Positions 1-13,265 of a DNA stretch of 64,000 nt are shown one piece after another. Position 1 is the stretch's first letter. Every line of letters begins with the position of its first letter. The translations under genes and the position numbers were made by a program. The stretch is from Kuschelorhynchus macadamiae. Its lineage: Eukaryota; Arthropoda; Insecta; Coleoptera; Curculionidae. The notes under the pieces are model-generated. The model was not told where the DNA came from, made no database searches, and saw only the letters and a list, made by a program, of their open reading frames with translations. The stretch lies in contig JAUTXW010005212.1 in NCBI GenBank assembly GCA_030620095.1, positions 708,001 to 772,000 on the forward strand. The letters are read 5' to 3'.

Positions 1-366
1 TGTATAATATTACTTCTATATGATTTGCAAATTCCTGGATGCATCGCTGATAGTCTTCGACAACTTAATTCTGGGTTATCTTCTAGATCCATCAGAATAG
101 CTTCTGCGAATTCCTCAACTACAACGGGATGCCTACCCGTTTAATTTTTTTGGAGACACCGATCCGGTTTCCCTCAACCTCTGGTGAAGTGCCGTAAAGG
201 TTGTATGAGTGGGATGGATTCTATTCGGAAACTTTTCAACATATTTAGGGTGTGCCGCTCGGGCGTTACACTGAACTTCCCCGTAGATTACCTGCATATC
301 TGCATATTCATCATTACTAAACGAAACCATTTTTAAAAAAAATGTAAATAAAAATCTTACTTTCAA
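1..366 (-). pseudogene. mariner-type transposase, N-terminal HTH part, broken
   Basis: The minus-strand frame 133-366 begins MVSFSNDEYADMQVIYGE (an upstream Met adds 12 residues) and continues with FPNRIHPTHTTFTALHQRL and RETGSVSPKKLNG. This is the DUF4817-like helix-turn-helix that opens many insect mariner-type transposases and binds the terminal repeats. A stop follows KLNG at about 133. In the next frame the protein resumes (RHPVVVEEFAEAI, then DNPELSCRRLSAMHPGI) and runs off the left edge, so there is one frameshift near 140. The catalytic DDE part would lie outside the window. The HTH reads well, so this is a fairly young but dead copy. No terminal repeat is recognisable between 366 and 600. 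Confidence 0.8.
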
Positions 367-600
367 TTAAATCAAATTATTAATATGACAATAACGTCGT
401 TCGTGGATGCCCTGTTCATATGGTCTCTGAAACGAAGTTTATAATCCAATTTTATTATAAGTTTATTTTGTTATTATTATTTAATTTGTTTTGTTAATAT
501 GAAGTAGGTACTTTTAATTTATTTTATGTTCATTTTAATTTAGGTGATAGTTTTTGACTTTCTATAGTTTAAGTCTATGGTTTATTGACAAAAATATGAC
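367..600. other. AT-rich spacer, nothing recognised
   Basis: Low-complexity AT-rich DNA with TTATTATTATT-type runs lies between the transposase fragment and the LINE 3' tail. No coding frame, inverted repeat or RNA gene was seen. Confidence 0.5.
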
Positions 601-604
601 TTCT

Positions 605-3236
605 GTTATATATTCAAAATTCAAAAACAAAATTCAAAAAATATTTATTGTGTAAAATTCAGCATAAGAAACATACAATAACAAAGCACAAATATATACA
701 AAAGGACAAGGTACACTGTCTTCAGTAATCTTTATAACCTAGCCCTGCTCTTAAAGTCACCACTTATAAACTGGATATATACGCAAAAAATAATCATTAA
801 AATAAATTAAAATCAAAATCACGACTTATTATTACAGGCAAGAGAATTTCCTGCTTCAATCTTGCTTTTAAAGTAGCCTTTGTTACATTCGGTATATTTT
901 TCAATGCATTAGTGACAAACGGAGCCAGAAATGAAAAACTGGACTGAAAAGCCATGGTTTTATGAGACGGAGTATTAAGAGTTTCGCGCACCCTTCTCAG
1001 TTCTCTTTGATGGATATCAGACCAATGTGTAAGTTTAGCAAAAAGATACTTCGGTGTTTGAGTATTCAGTACAAAACAGGCCAAGTGAGCAAATCTGATC
1101 TCATTCAATTTATAAAAGTTCAGATCGCGAATATATGGAGAAGTGGAACATGAACTATAAAACGTGCACACTGATTCTGCATCTTTTGCAGTCTCGAGCG
1201 ACTTTCATTTGTTAAACATGGACCATAAACCACATCAGCATAGTGAAAATGAGAAAAAACGAGGGATCTAACAAGCATTTTTTTAGTGTCTCTGTCCAGC
1301 AAGTTCTTAAAAGGATAAAGCCTCTTCAAGCTTAAATAGACCTTGCGATAGACATCCGAAACATGACTCTCAAATTTCAATCTTGAATCAATCGTCAGCC
1401 CTAGATTCTTAATAGACTGAACTCGATCACCTGTCCATCCACCAGAAGCTCAAGATCATCGACCTTTTCGAGGTGATAGCTTGAACCTATCAATATGTGC
1501 TGACTCTTCGATGCGTTCAACACAAATCCGTTATCCCTTATCCATTGTTTAACATTGTGAAAATCTTCATTAATTATATTTCTTGCCCGATCCTCTCCAT
1601 TAAGTAAAGAATCAAATGAGAGCTGAATATGATCACCATAAAGATGGATGTACCAGGATTTAGGAACAGACTGTATGTCAGCAATGCAAAGAGAAAAAAG
1701 TAAAGGACCCAGGACTGAGCCCCGCGGAACACTAGAGTCAATTGACCTTAAATTAGATTCAGCTATAGTAGTATGTGAATTGAATATAAGTTTTTGTTGG
1801 CGACCAAAACGTGCGTACAACCGCGAATTCCATAATAACTTAGCTTGGCAATAAGACATTCAAGATCCATTGAGTCAAACGCCCTCGACATATCCAGGCA
1901 GGTCAAAGAGGTGACTCGGTCAATAGCACCCAAACAATTATCAAGAACGTTGCACAAAGCAGTAACCGTTCCAAACCTACGACGAAAGCCAGATTGACAA
2001 TCTGGTCTAATTTCACTCTCATCAAGGAAGATAGTTAATTGCCCATGCAACAACGATTCGGCAATCTTCAAAGGCACCGGTAACAAACTAATAGGTCTTA
2101 AATTTTCCAGGCGCTCAATAGTACCAGAAGATGTCTTAGGAATTGGTTTACAAGCGCGAGTTTCTACTGGTCTGGAACAATCCCGGTTAAGAAGGATACA
2201 TTGACGATATGTGTCAGCGGAGCCGCTACATAGTTTAGCGACGACTGAAGCATCTTAGCAGAAATACCGTCAGCACCAATGGTATCTGGCTTTTGCTTTA
2301 GAATAAGTGATTTGATCACATCGATAGAGCCAAGAGAAAAATCAAACTGAGAATCTGAGAATGTCCTACACTTAAAACTGTTCATGTACGTCGGGTCAGC
2401 AGGTAGACGTTTTACTGAATCAATAAAAAAGTTATTAATTTTATTAGGGTCACAAAGAAGGGAAGGTAGTATTTCTGAAGGTTGGCCAGCTACGTGAATA
2501 TCCCACTTACGCAAATAGGACCATAGTAATTTGGGACTGTTTCTACATGCCTAGTTTTGCAGGGTTTGAGAAAAATATGTTCTTTGTTCTGTTCTAAGAG
2601 AGGTATTGTAACATTTCCTCGAAGAACAGAAATATACCTTGTGACTGGTCAATCCAGATTCTTTATACCTAAGCCATGCTCTTTCCTTAAGGGTCTTTAT
2701 CCTGGCCAGGGTATCAGTAAACCAGGGCTTTTTACGCTTTCTAGGGTTGTCCCTTATGCAAATAAGGGGAGCGTACTTATCGAAGAAGTCAAGTATATGC
2801 TTTTGAAAGTATAAAAATTTGTTATTTATATCCCTCATTTTGTACATTTCAGACCTGTCAATCAAACCAATCTCATGATAGAATTCAGTTTTATTAGAAT
2901 TTTTAAAATAACGGACAAACTTAGCTACATTTTTAGGTTTTTCAAAAGACATATCTATAGTGCATTGGACCATGTTATGGTCAGCGAGAGAAAATTAAGA
3001 AACGTCTGCGCTAACAACTTTAAAAGAAGCATTTGTAACAATCACATCAATAAGAGATTCAGAAAAAGCAGTAATACGTGACGGAAAACGAATATGCTGT
3101 ATACAAAAATGAGAATACATCAGAGAATTGAAATATTTTGACATAGGTGTGTCCATAAGAAGATTAATATTTACATCATCCAGATGTAAATATCGTACTA
3201 TACATATATTTACGAGTTGACGCACTTCGAAAGTCT
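605..3236 (-). mobile_element. LINE A: Jockey/CR1-type retrotransposon, 5'-truncated, dead
   Basis: Read on the minus strand from about 3225 down to 797, the pieces follow LINE order. 3225-2995 is the end of the endonuclease (DDVNINLLMD, RFPSRITAFSESLIDVIVTN). 2973-2551 is the endonuclease-RT linker. 2514-2164 is the RT start (KQKPDTIGADGISAKML). 2086-1763 holds RT motif A (CLDMSRAFDSMD). 1859-1401 holds PRGSVLGPLLFSL and motif C as LYGDH, where LINEs have YADD, so a catalytic Asp is lost. 1380-797 is thumb and C-terminus (FQSSFSFLAPFV). Frames shift between pieces. The 3' side has an AATAAA at about 640 and an irregular tail of ATTCAAAA-like units at 615-645, resembling the short-repeat tails of CR1-group LINEs. 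The 5' end is cut inside the endonuclease. Jockey versus CR1 clade is not settled. Confidence 0.85.
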
Positions 3237-3299
3237 AATATAAAATGGACATTTTACATTTTAATATGAAATAAAGAATATTTGATTTGATTTAATTTA

Positions 3300-4900
3300 C
3301 AATATTAAACCTAGTAACGTACAACTATCTCCAAGTTTAATAATTTTGCCATCCAAAGTTATATTTAAATTACTTAGATTGATATTTCGAGAAACATCTT
3401 TTACAAAAAATAATTCCGATTTATCAGAGTTTAGCCTAAGGAGGTGATCTTGTTAAGTTTTTAAAAGAGTATCTACATCCTTGTTTAGTTTATTATTTGC
3501 CGAAAGAGTCTCCGATGTATCAAACGAGTAGAAAATTTTAGTATCATCGGCATACACATGATGGTTTGCAATGTTTAAGTTTTTAGTAAAAGTTAGAAGT
3601 ATATACTGTTTATAGAAGATGCCCCAATATACTGTCTTGAGATACTCCTTGCGTTACTGATAGAGGTGTAGGTAATAGACCGCTAAATTTGACCTGCTGA
3701 ATTCTGCTTGTTAAATATGACTTAAGATTTTATTGACGAAGGGCTAAATCCAACATCTTGTAAAATGGCAAGAATTTTCTTGTGATTAAGCCCATCAAGA
3801 GCCTTATAATAGTCCAACTGTATCAGAACGATGTTTGGTTATCGATTAAATGAAAAATATCACCAGTTACGCAAGATAATGCAGTAGCGCAAGAGTGGTC
3901 CTTTAAAAACCCGACTGTTCATACGGTAGTATTTTTAATCTGGTAATGTATAGTCTGGTTTGGTTTTCCATTTGATATTTTTTCAAAAATCTTGGAAAGT
4001 ATAGGTAATATACTAATACTACTAAAAATAATCATAGTGGTATTTAAATTATCAAAACCGAAAAATGTTTCTTAATATTTTTAATAATATTATAAATTGC
4101 CACTTCTGTAGACGATAAGTTTTCAGTTATTTTCTCTTTTGCGCTGAAGGTGTAAAAGTCATTAATATTCTGTTTAGGTTGGGTGGAGATTTTAGCAAAA
4201 AGTATGAAATGATTGTTTAAATCGTTTACATTGATTAGATGTTCTGGAATTTCTTTAGATTTCTTATCGATGTAGCCGTTACTTGATGGAAATTCATTAT
4301 ACACTAGTATACAAAATAAACACGTTTAGTTTATTAATTTCCACTTATTTATTTCTGCTTGACAGCTGTTTCGACACACTGTGTCTTTGTCAAAAGCTAA
4401 TTTAAAACTGACACTAAAATCTGTACCAAATATAAAAAAAATATATATAAAAAATCTTAATGGTGTTAATAAAACAATATCGGTGTTTACCCACCTCGTC
4501 TATTCTTTAGGTATATAATTTCTTTAGATTTCATAGGCATAATAATTAATATAAATTAATTTTTTAAATACTCTCCATTGTTCTTTAGACCAATACATTG
4601 GTGGTCAAATTCTGATTAAGATAAGCACCTTTTTCTCTGATAATTGTAGACAATGTTAGCTTACGAAAAGATTTATAATAATCCCAATGAGACTGCATTT
4701 TAATGGTCTTAAACGTACCTAGCGCTTTATCACCCAGTTTTTGCATATTTTTAATACCGAGCGTTATCCAGGTTATATAGGTAAGCCGATTTTTAGGTTT
4801 GTTTGATTACTCTCACCGGAGCATGCCTATCAAACAACCCAAGTACACTGCTGGTAAGAAAAGAAAATTAACTTAATAACTAATTAATTCTTTTAAAATC
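3300..4900 (-). mobile_element. LINE B: heavily decayed RT retrotransposon with an insertion
   Basis: The minus strand from 4900 downward shows a linker with HAPVRVIKQT, ITLGIKNMQKLGDKALG and QSHWDYYKSFRKLTLS (4880-4600). Then, after an unrelated block at about 4310-4560, comes a pre-RT segment VNDLNNHFILFAKIS (4304-4044). RT core relics follow: DGLNHKKILAILQD, SRIQQVKFSG, VTQGVSQDSILG and an intact-looking VYADDTKIFYS at about 3535-3560, then RLNSDKSELFF. Several stops and frameshifts interrupt it. It is a different family from LINE A next to it. Between the two, at 3237-3300, lies a short stretch ending AATATTTGATTTGATTT, which looks like a LINE 3' tail in plus orientation. Confidence 0.75.
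4361..4394 (-). ncRNA. degenerate hammerhead-like core (Penelope-type relic)
   Basis: On the minus strand TTTTGACAAAG is followed by a perfect short stem, ACAC-AG-TGTGT-like, and then CGAAACAGCTGTC. The order (C)UGANGA, stem II, GAAA is that of a hammerhead ribozyme, but C3 and G8 are changed, so activity is unlikely. It sits in a ~250-bp block that interrupts LINE B. Hammerheads are known in the terminal repeats of Penelope-like elements, so a PLE scrap is the likely source. This is an inference from motif order only. Confidence 0.35.
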
Positions 4901-5864
4901 CCTGTACATAAATGTGGTATTTTTATATTCAATAAAATCATCAATTTTATTAATGTCCGATGTCGCAATATTTATACAGATTATGTCTATTAGAGAAATG
5001 CTATTATTTGCAACAGAGTTGGCTATGTTATTAATTGTTTAATATTAAATGGTTCTAAATCTGCCAAAAAATACGCAACCATGGCACTATTTACACCAAA
5101 AAAGTTAACGTTTATATCGCCTAGGCAACAACCGATTTCAAGCGGTGGACCGGCTGTTACCGCTGGTTTGTTTTTGGTCATCTTGGGTTATAGCCCTTGA
5201 CATACCGATTGCCTCGAACTGACAGTAACCAAAATGGGCTTGGATGTGTTAGGTTAACCGTTGTTAAGGTTTTTTTTCTGTTTTGTTTGCTTTTAATTAA
5301 TTATAAATATGAACGAGAATTTTTTAATAATGTCTATAGGGGATTTGTTTATGTTTAATGATTTATTGTTGCTGATTCTGAGTGGCCGTTTCCAAGTCAT
5401 CAACAATAACTTTATAGTCTTGGCCTTCAAAGTTTAAGTTTATTTGATATTTCGGCACCGTCTCCATAGTGCACTAGACGACTAAACATCACACAAATAT
5501 AAAATCAAAAGATATTTTTTATAAAAAAATTATGAAAAAAAAGCTGAAAAGAAAACTAACGATAAACAACAAAATAGCATCTTGATTATGACATTAGAGT
5601 TTAGAAAGAGATGAATAATACAATAACCTACCTCCTGAGCACGATATTTACCGGTTATTGAAATGTCAAATAATAACGTAATGGTTAGTGACATCATAAC
5701 GGAAAGACCAAAATCGCTTGAATGCAGTTGGTAAATACCAATAATGACCAGTAAATATAGGTCCATTGCTTGAAATCGGTTGAAGTATTTCTTTCTCTCC
5801 CCACATGATTGTGTCAACCACACCAAAATGTCTAGAACTACCTGCAGCGACTGATTCCAAATGA
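4901..5864. other. AT-rich spacer, no recognised gene
   Basis: No frame here has family motifs. The open frames at 5530-5860 on the minus strand are overlapping, hydrophobic and AT-driven, with no domain I recognise. No inverted repeats were noticed. Confidence 0.45.
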
Positions 5865-5970
5865 TTTATCAGGGTTTAGCCAGAGAAGGAGATCTTCTGA
5901 AGTTTTTAAAACAGTATCTAAATCCTTATTTATTTTATTATTTGCCCAAATAGTCTCGGATTCTTCAACA
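5865..5970 (-). pseudogene. LINE B-family RT scrap
   Basis: This stretch closely matches 3425-3525 of LINE B at the DNA level (shared AAGTTTTTAAAA, GTATCTA, ATCCTT and TTATTATTTGCC blocks). On the minus strand it reads ESETIWANNKINKDLDTVL then LLLWLNPDKS, the region just after RT motif C. Only about 100 bp survive. It is a separate copy of the same family. Confidence 0.6.
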
Positions 5971-7270
5971 CTGTCATCGATAGTTTGACCATGACTTTCG
6001 ATTTAATGTTTTATAAAGGCACTAATTTATGTTTTGCAAAATACAAAAAATAATATGTTTTCATCTTGGAATTTGCAAACGTCATTCAATATTGTCTATT
6101 GTCTTGCCCTGCTCTGTTTTTTGCACACCTGAATTATCAAAGATTAATTCCAAGATATTTAATTCATTATCTCCATCCTTATTGTTCCTTTTCTGTACTT
6201 AGAAGGGTCATAACGTTGACTGTTATTATTTTCCGCTCGTAACATGTCTTGCAAAAACAAAAAATCGGGGAAAACCAAACAGATATTGAGCCTTCAGTGC
6301 CTAAGAGGCTTTAAACGAAAGTATGTCCAATGTACCAACCGAATAATGAAATATTTATAAGATTAGAAAAACATCTTTTACCCCAATAAATGTTTTTATC
6401 AAGGAAAGTGAGAAACAATAACTTTAGTTTATGTTAGTATATAAGCAACTTTTTGTATATGCTTCAATTTTATCGAGATTCTTCAATCGACCTTTGACAT
6501 TGCTTGTACCAAATATGTTTTTCTGGTATCATACATAGACTTTTTAAAGACATTTGTGATATAACGTTTTTTGTTCAAAATATACTACAGCGCAGAATGG
6601 AATCCGAGCTTTTAATGACCTTACTTGCCCTCTTACGAATATTCCCCTATGATTATAATCCAGAGTTTGGAGTCTCCATCCTTCCTGATGAGGGGAAAGT
6701 TATATACACAGAAGAACTATGGTTTTATTGCTAGTATGATTGTTTATATTTTTTTGTATAAAAAACAGACCACTCTAATTTTACACATTTACAAATAGTA
6801 TCTAAAAATCAACATGCCGTAAATTTAACATTAATTACAGACTACATTATTAACTTTCCATTTATTTAATAGTCATTATGCTGACACTTATGCTGTAATG
6901 CATGTAATTTATCCAGCCTTTGTAGCAATTTATCACTAGTTAAACAGACATTTATGGAAAATAAGTAATAGCGATTCATTGTCAGAATTTATGTTCTTTT
7001 TATTTCTAGTGAATTTAAATATTTTTGGGGTAGTTTACTGTTATAACGGCAAGTAAAATATAATTTATGGGCTAAATGAAAGCTAATATAAGATTATATA
7101 AGATTTTTTCACTCCGGTTATCAAAACAAAAAACCTTCTTATTTTACTTTTAATAAAAACTTTAAACGGGTATGAAGGAACTTATGGATTAAGGAAAAAA
7201 TGCTAATTACATATAGAGAAAATGTATATAGAGTTTAGATATAAACATAGTAAAGCAAAAAAAAACAAAA
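5971..7270. other. AT-rich spacer, no recognised gene
   Basis: The stretch contains scattered short frames (for example 6504-6734, plus) with no recognised domain, and no clear repeats. It ends in an A-rich run at 7255-7276 that leads into a (TA)n array. Confidence 0.45.
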
Positions 7271-7274
7271 AAAA

Positions 7275-7276
<2 letters not shown>

Positions 7277-7317
<41 letters not shown>

Positions 7318-7451
7318 TATATGATAGTATAATCTTATTCCAGGTATACCAACGTCATAACATGGATATAATCCTTGTCTGGAACATGTTCTGCATCGCA
7401 GCAGACAAACCGATCCATTTTTTCGCTCTTATTAGAGCTCATCAGGCCGCC

Positions 7452-7505
<54 letters not shown>
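7277..7505 (-). mobile_element. (TA)n - 130-bp hammerhead block - (TA)n unit
   Basis: A (TA)n array at 7277-7322 and another at 7452-7505 bracket a 129-bp non-AT block (7323-7451). The block, read on the minus strand, starts GGCGGCCTGATGAG and ends near GGTATACCTGGAATAAG. It contains a hammerhead core (separate entry) and nested short palindromes (GAACATGTTC; GTCTG with CAGAC). It has no open frame. The arrangement resembles small non-autonomous ribozyme-bearing retroelements or satellite units, but I cannot assign it to a named family. Confidence 0.55.
7398..7451 (-). ncRNA. candidate type I hammerhead ribozyme
   Basis: On the minus strand: stem I strand GCGGC (7450-7446), invariant CUGAUGA (7445-7439), stem II GCUCU/AGAGC (7438-7434 with 7429-7425) closed by loop AAUA, invariant GAAA (7424-7421), a weak A-rich stem III with loop, cleavage triplet GUC (7406-7404), one unpaired U, then GCUGC (7402-7398), which pairs with GCGGC with one G-U. 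All core positions of the hammerhead fold are present. Stem III is weak and there is one extra base after the cleavage site, so this copy may be slow or need a dimer. The expected role is self-cleavage of a transcript of the surrounding repeat. Confidence 0.6.
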
Positions 7506-7509
<4 letters not shown>

Positions 7510-8311
7510 AGCAAGCAATTGCCTAAAATGTATTAGTTGTACCAAACAAAATCTTAACAGTAAATTAATTTAGGCTTAAGTTGCATAAGTTCACACACAT
7601 TTTTGGCATTTTTGAACCAAATATTTGTGTTTTCAGTGTATACGTTTTCTTACTACACCTAGTTTTGATTTCATTAAATATAAAGGTAAAAAAGCAATTA
7701 AAAAAATATTTAACACCTTGTATTTTGAAAATGAAGCCGTTGGGGACCTATGTATCAGTGTTGCCAGATTTTTTTCCGCTAATCGGGGATTTTGTTTCAA
7801 AAATCGGGACACTATAAAAATTATATAAATACATAATTTTTTTTCAATTTCCCTCATAATTTATCATCTGCAAACGAGACTATTTAAAATATTTAATACC
7901 AAACCAAATTTACGCCAAACAGTAAAAAATATAAAATAGTTACTTATTCATTTAGAAACTCTTGGAATACAAAAGTAAAAAAATATAGATTGTAACTTTA
8001 TTTAAATCAAATGTTAAAAAATTCATAGAACGTCCATTATTTTGAATAATTTTTATTAATAACAATTTGTCCTTTCTATCTGATTCTTATTTATATATAA
8101 TTATAAAATATTAAAGGGGCACCTCATCAAAAAAATTAAAATTTCTCATAATTTGTTAGGTAAGTTCTGTATAATTTGCTAAAATTTTCCAACATTTCTG
8201 ATAATTTCCTATAATTCCTGAATATGTCTGGATATTTTGTTACAATTTTCGAACATTTCGGATAATTGCGTATTATTTCTGAAAAACTTAACATTTCCGG
8301 AAATTACTTTT

Positions 8312-9924
<1,613 letters not shown>

Positions 9925-10960
9925 AATACATGCTGTAAGTATTAAATACCCATTTTGCGGATATTATACAGGTAAAATGTACGGGATTTTTGTTATAGCC
10001 TAGTAAAAATGGGGAACTATTTAGGTCCAATTTAATAATGTGTTATTATTTTTATGTTTGTTTATTTCCATACTTTTTAGTAAATTAAGTGTTTTCCTTG
10101 AACTTAGTAGGATAAACTAACTAATGCTTTTTTATATTGTTTCTTTTTTATTATTTTGTCTATGAGGTTTTCATGATAACCGTTATTAACTGCTATTTGT
10201 TTTATTATTTTTAACTCTTTAGTGAAACTTTCTTTGCATAGAGGTATTTTGATCAATCTGTGAACAAAACTATTATATGCTGATATAGTATGTGCGAAAG
10301 GACAGTGAGAAGTATTGTATATTGTAATGTCTGTATGAGATGACTTATGGAAATTTTGAAACTCTTGTTTGTTATTCTTAATTGTTATTGGTAAGTGTAA
10401 GAAATTAATTTCTTTATTATTTTTTGAATCGACTGTAAAATTTATATTTTTGTGTATAATCTAAAAATTATTTTAATTATCTGTCGTTACCAGTAAAACA
10501 TGCTATACCAATAAATGAAATTTTTACTGAGGGAATATTCATGAATTTTAGTTTCTAAATGGTCCATAAATATCCCGGCTAAAATTGGACTTAAAGAGTT
10601 TCCCATTATTAAACCTTCCTTTTACGCATAAATTCAAAATAGTTTTCATCCAGGCAGGTCGACAAGGCCTCTAAGAAATCCTGTTCATAAAGTGTAATAA
10701 CATTATTTTTTTGTAAGAAGTTCTTCAACTAATAGTATAACATCAGATGGCGGTATACTTGGGATTAAATTTTGAACATGAAATGATATCAGTTAAGCGT
10801 TACTTGGATTGGTTAAATTATTTATTTTACTTATTAACTGAAAGCTATTACAGCTCATACTGACTTTACAATACACAATACTTCTAATCATCCTTTTGCA
10901 CATAAAATAGCAGCATATACAGTTTTGTTCATAGATCGATCAACATACCTCTATACATTG
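9925..10960 (-). mobile_element. Penelope-like element copy 1 (RT part, internally deleted)
   Basis: The minus strand shows the Penelope RT signature GLIMGNSLSPILAGIFMDHLE at about 10620-10545, followed by HEYSLSKNFIYWY, then after breaks DITIYNTSHCPFAHTISAYN, FVHRLIKIPLCKESFTKEL and IIKQIAVNNGYHENLIDKI (10330-10130). Directly after this comes a 3' untranslated segment (9930-10045) that matches, in inverted orientation, the segment at 13105-13250 (shared TTGGACCTAAATAGTT, TAGGCTATAA and GTATAATATCCGCAAA). The GIY-YIG endonuclease that Penelope elements carry after the RT is therefore deleted here. Stops and frameshifts show it is dead. The 5' side ends at about 10960, against LINE C. Confidence 0.75.
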
Positions 10961-10969
10961 AAAGTTATA

Positions 10970-12592
10970 CTAAAGAGTTAAATTTTCTTGCCAAATAGGA
11001 GCCAGTCTTTTTGTTCGCTTGCCAAAAATATTAATCAAAACTTCTGCACCCTTAACTTCTAGTAATGAAATCATATCCACGTCTAAAGCAAAAAATAAAT
11101 TTTTGCAAAACAATTTGTCGCAAATTCTACTCAATTCCTCCTCTTCACTTCGCCCTTCCATCAATACCAGCTTTGTCCTACAATATGCACGAACTTACCT
11201 TCAGGATTAAAAAGGTACGGCGTATTCTCAAAACACTTAACACCAAAAAGTCCTCTGGCCGTGATGGTATTCCGGCCACAGTACTAAAAAGTGCGCTTCT
11301 GTATTGGCCGCTATCCTCACCAGGTTATTCCAAATTTTCTATGATAACGGCATTCTTTCTAAAAGCTGGAAATCTCATTGTGTACAACTTGTTCCCCAAA
11401 AAGGGATCCAAAACTTTTCCATCTAACTACAGACCCACATATCTCCTATATCAATAATGATTTTTTGGATTACCTTGAAAGGTATAAACTTATACACGAC
11501 AGGCAATACGGCTTCCGCCAACAAAGATCCACAACAGATCTTCTTACTTTCGTAACCCACAACCGGAATAAGTCCATCGAATCCCATGGAGAAGCCCAAA
11601 TTATGGCTTTCGACATATCCAAAGCATATGGTCAAGTCTGGCATGACGCACTTCTTAAAAAATTCCCTGCCTATGGTCTTCCTTCAAAACTTTGTACTTG
11701 GATTGCCAGTTTTCTTTCCAACGGAAGTATTTCTGTAGTGCTTGACGGCCATTCATCAAACTTTCTCCAAATCAACGCTGGCGTTCCACAGGGTTCAGTG
11801 TTTGCATTTACTCTATTCCTCCTGCACATCAAGGATCTGCTTTTCCTACCAGCAATCCTATTCACATCTATGCTGACGATGCACGCTCTACTCCAATATA
11901 CAATTTTTCATATCTGTCTCCGAGAATGAAATTGCTGATAAGCGTAAAGTAATGACTTTATCCATAACCAAGGACCTCATTAAAATCGTAGAATGGCGAG
12001 CAAAGAACCTTGTCCAGTTTAACGCCACTGAGACACAATCTTGTTTACTATCTCACAAATAATCGCCCAGTACCCACAGCATTCAAATGAATAATCAGAT
12101 GCTTGAATCGAACCTGCCAACTTGTTTACTCTTTACACTTCGTAAATCAAACCCGGCCTTGACTAATGCTCGCACACAGGGTCAGCCTGTCCTTCAATCC
12201 TTAATATCCTTGACTCTGTCCAAAGAAGAGCTATTCGTCGAATTGTGGGCGATCTGTCTTTATTTTATAGATACTACGCGGATTCTATTCGGATGAATTA
12301 TCATCCATTATGCCCTCCTTAGACATTCCTGCCAGGAAGACACGAGCATCGACCCACATACATCCCTTACCATCCAACTGCAAAGACTATGAACTTCCCA
12401 CTTTGTTCGCTCCTTTATTTCCAGAGTGTCCAGATTATAGAATGTGTTACCAGCAGATCCCTTTCCTTATTCTCCTAATCTGCAAGTTTATAAATCCCGC
12501 TTCAATAATATTTCTCTGATTGTATTTAAAGCAAACACGGTACCTAGTACTTAGGTCTTCGGCCTTCGTGGTCTGCTCATAAATAAAAATAA
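10970..12592 (+). mobile_element. LINE C: Jockey-like retrotransposon, frameshifted
   Basis: In order: linker (LTSSNEIISTSKAKNKFLQN, about 11054-11113), RT start KKSSGRDGIPATVLKSAL (11250-11300), FPKKGSKTFPSNYRPT (11394-11441), DRQYGFRQQRSTTDLLTFV (11500-11555), motif A MAFDISKAYGQVWHDALL (11605-11655, second Asp changed to Gly), NAGVPQGSVFAFTLFLL, then in another frame YADD at 11869-11880. Thumb and C-terminal relics follow (SVSENEIADKRKVM; near 12430-12500 the frame-shifted end of the protein). At least three frameshifts separate these. The 5' half with the endonuclease is missing. The 3' end (TTCGGCCTTCGTGGTCTGC, then AAATAAAAATAATATAAATA) abuts Penelope copy 2 at about 12595. Confidence 0.8.
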
Positions 12593-12596
12593 TATA

Positions 12597-13265
12597 AATA
12601 GCGATAACTAGTTATCATGAAAATCTAATATGCAAAATAGGAAAAAAGAAGCAGCATAAAAATGCATTACAATTACTTTATCCTACTAAGTTCAAAGAAA
12701 ATACTCAGTTTCATAATTTTATTTATACAGGAAAAATAACTAATATTGCAAAGTTCAACTATTGCAAAAGGTGCAACTGTTGCTTTTAGGACGAACAACA
12801 GCCTTGGTACATATATCAAAAACAACAAGACGAAAACCAAAAAACAGAATAAATCCGGTGTTTTCGAATTGAATTGTGGAACCTGCTCAAAATTTTATAT
12901 TCGACAAATAGGCAGAACGTTTAAAAAAAGAATCAATTAACATAAATTTAGTTACAGAAGATAATCCTAATTACTCTAAACATTTAATTCAGGAAAACCA
13001 TACTTTCACTGTGAACTTTGATATTTAATATACAGAACGTAAAAGTAAAAAACTTAATTTACTAGAAAGTACGGAAATATATACAAATATAAAAATAACA
13101 ACACATTATAAAACGATCAATTGGACCTAAATAGTTTACCACTGTTAAATCTTTATTAGGCTATAATGAAAAATCCAGAATATTTTACCGGTATAATATC
13201 CGCAAATTGGGTTCAGGTATTTAATACCTACCGTTTCTGTTACACTTTTTAAACAATTTGCATGT
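12597..13265 (+). mobile_element. Penelope-like element copy 2 (GIY-YIG part)
   Basis: It starts abruptly at IAITSYHENLI, which corresponds to IAVNNGYHENLI of copy 1, and continues KKKQHKNALQLLYPTKF and, from 12746, VAFRTNNSLGTYIKNN, SGVFELNCGTCSKFYI, GRTFKKRIN. The last part is the GIY-YIG nuclease region typical of Penelope-like elements (Cys-x2-Cys linker, FYI in place of VYIG, the GRTFKKR helix). After a stop it continues NYSKHLIQENHTFTVNFDI and ERKSKKLNLLESTEIYTN. The 3' untranslated part at 13105-13250 is shared with copy 1. The frame has stops and the Gly of the YIG motif is changed, so it is dead. It lies head-to-head with copy 1, with LINE C between them. Confidence 0.75.

Noticed and set aside
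3237..3300. Possible twin-priming inversion joining LINE A to a plus-strand LINE tail
   Set aside because: Only about 60 bp of tail-like sequence; not enough to show one insertion event.
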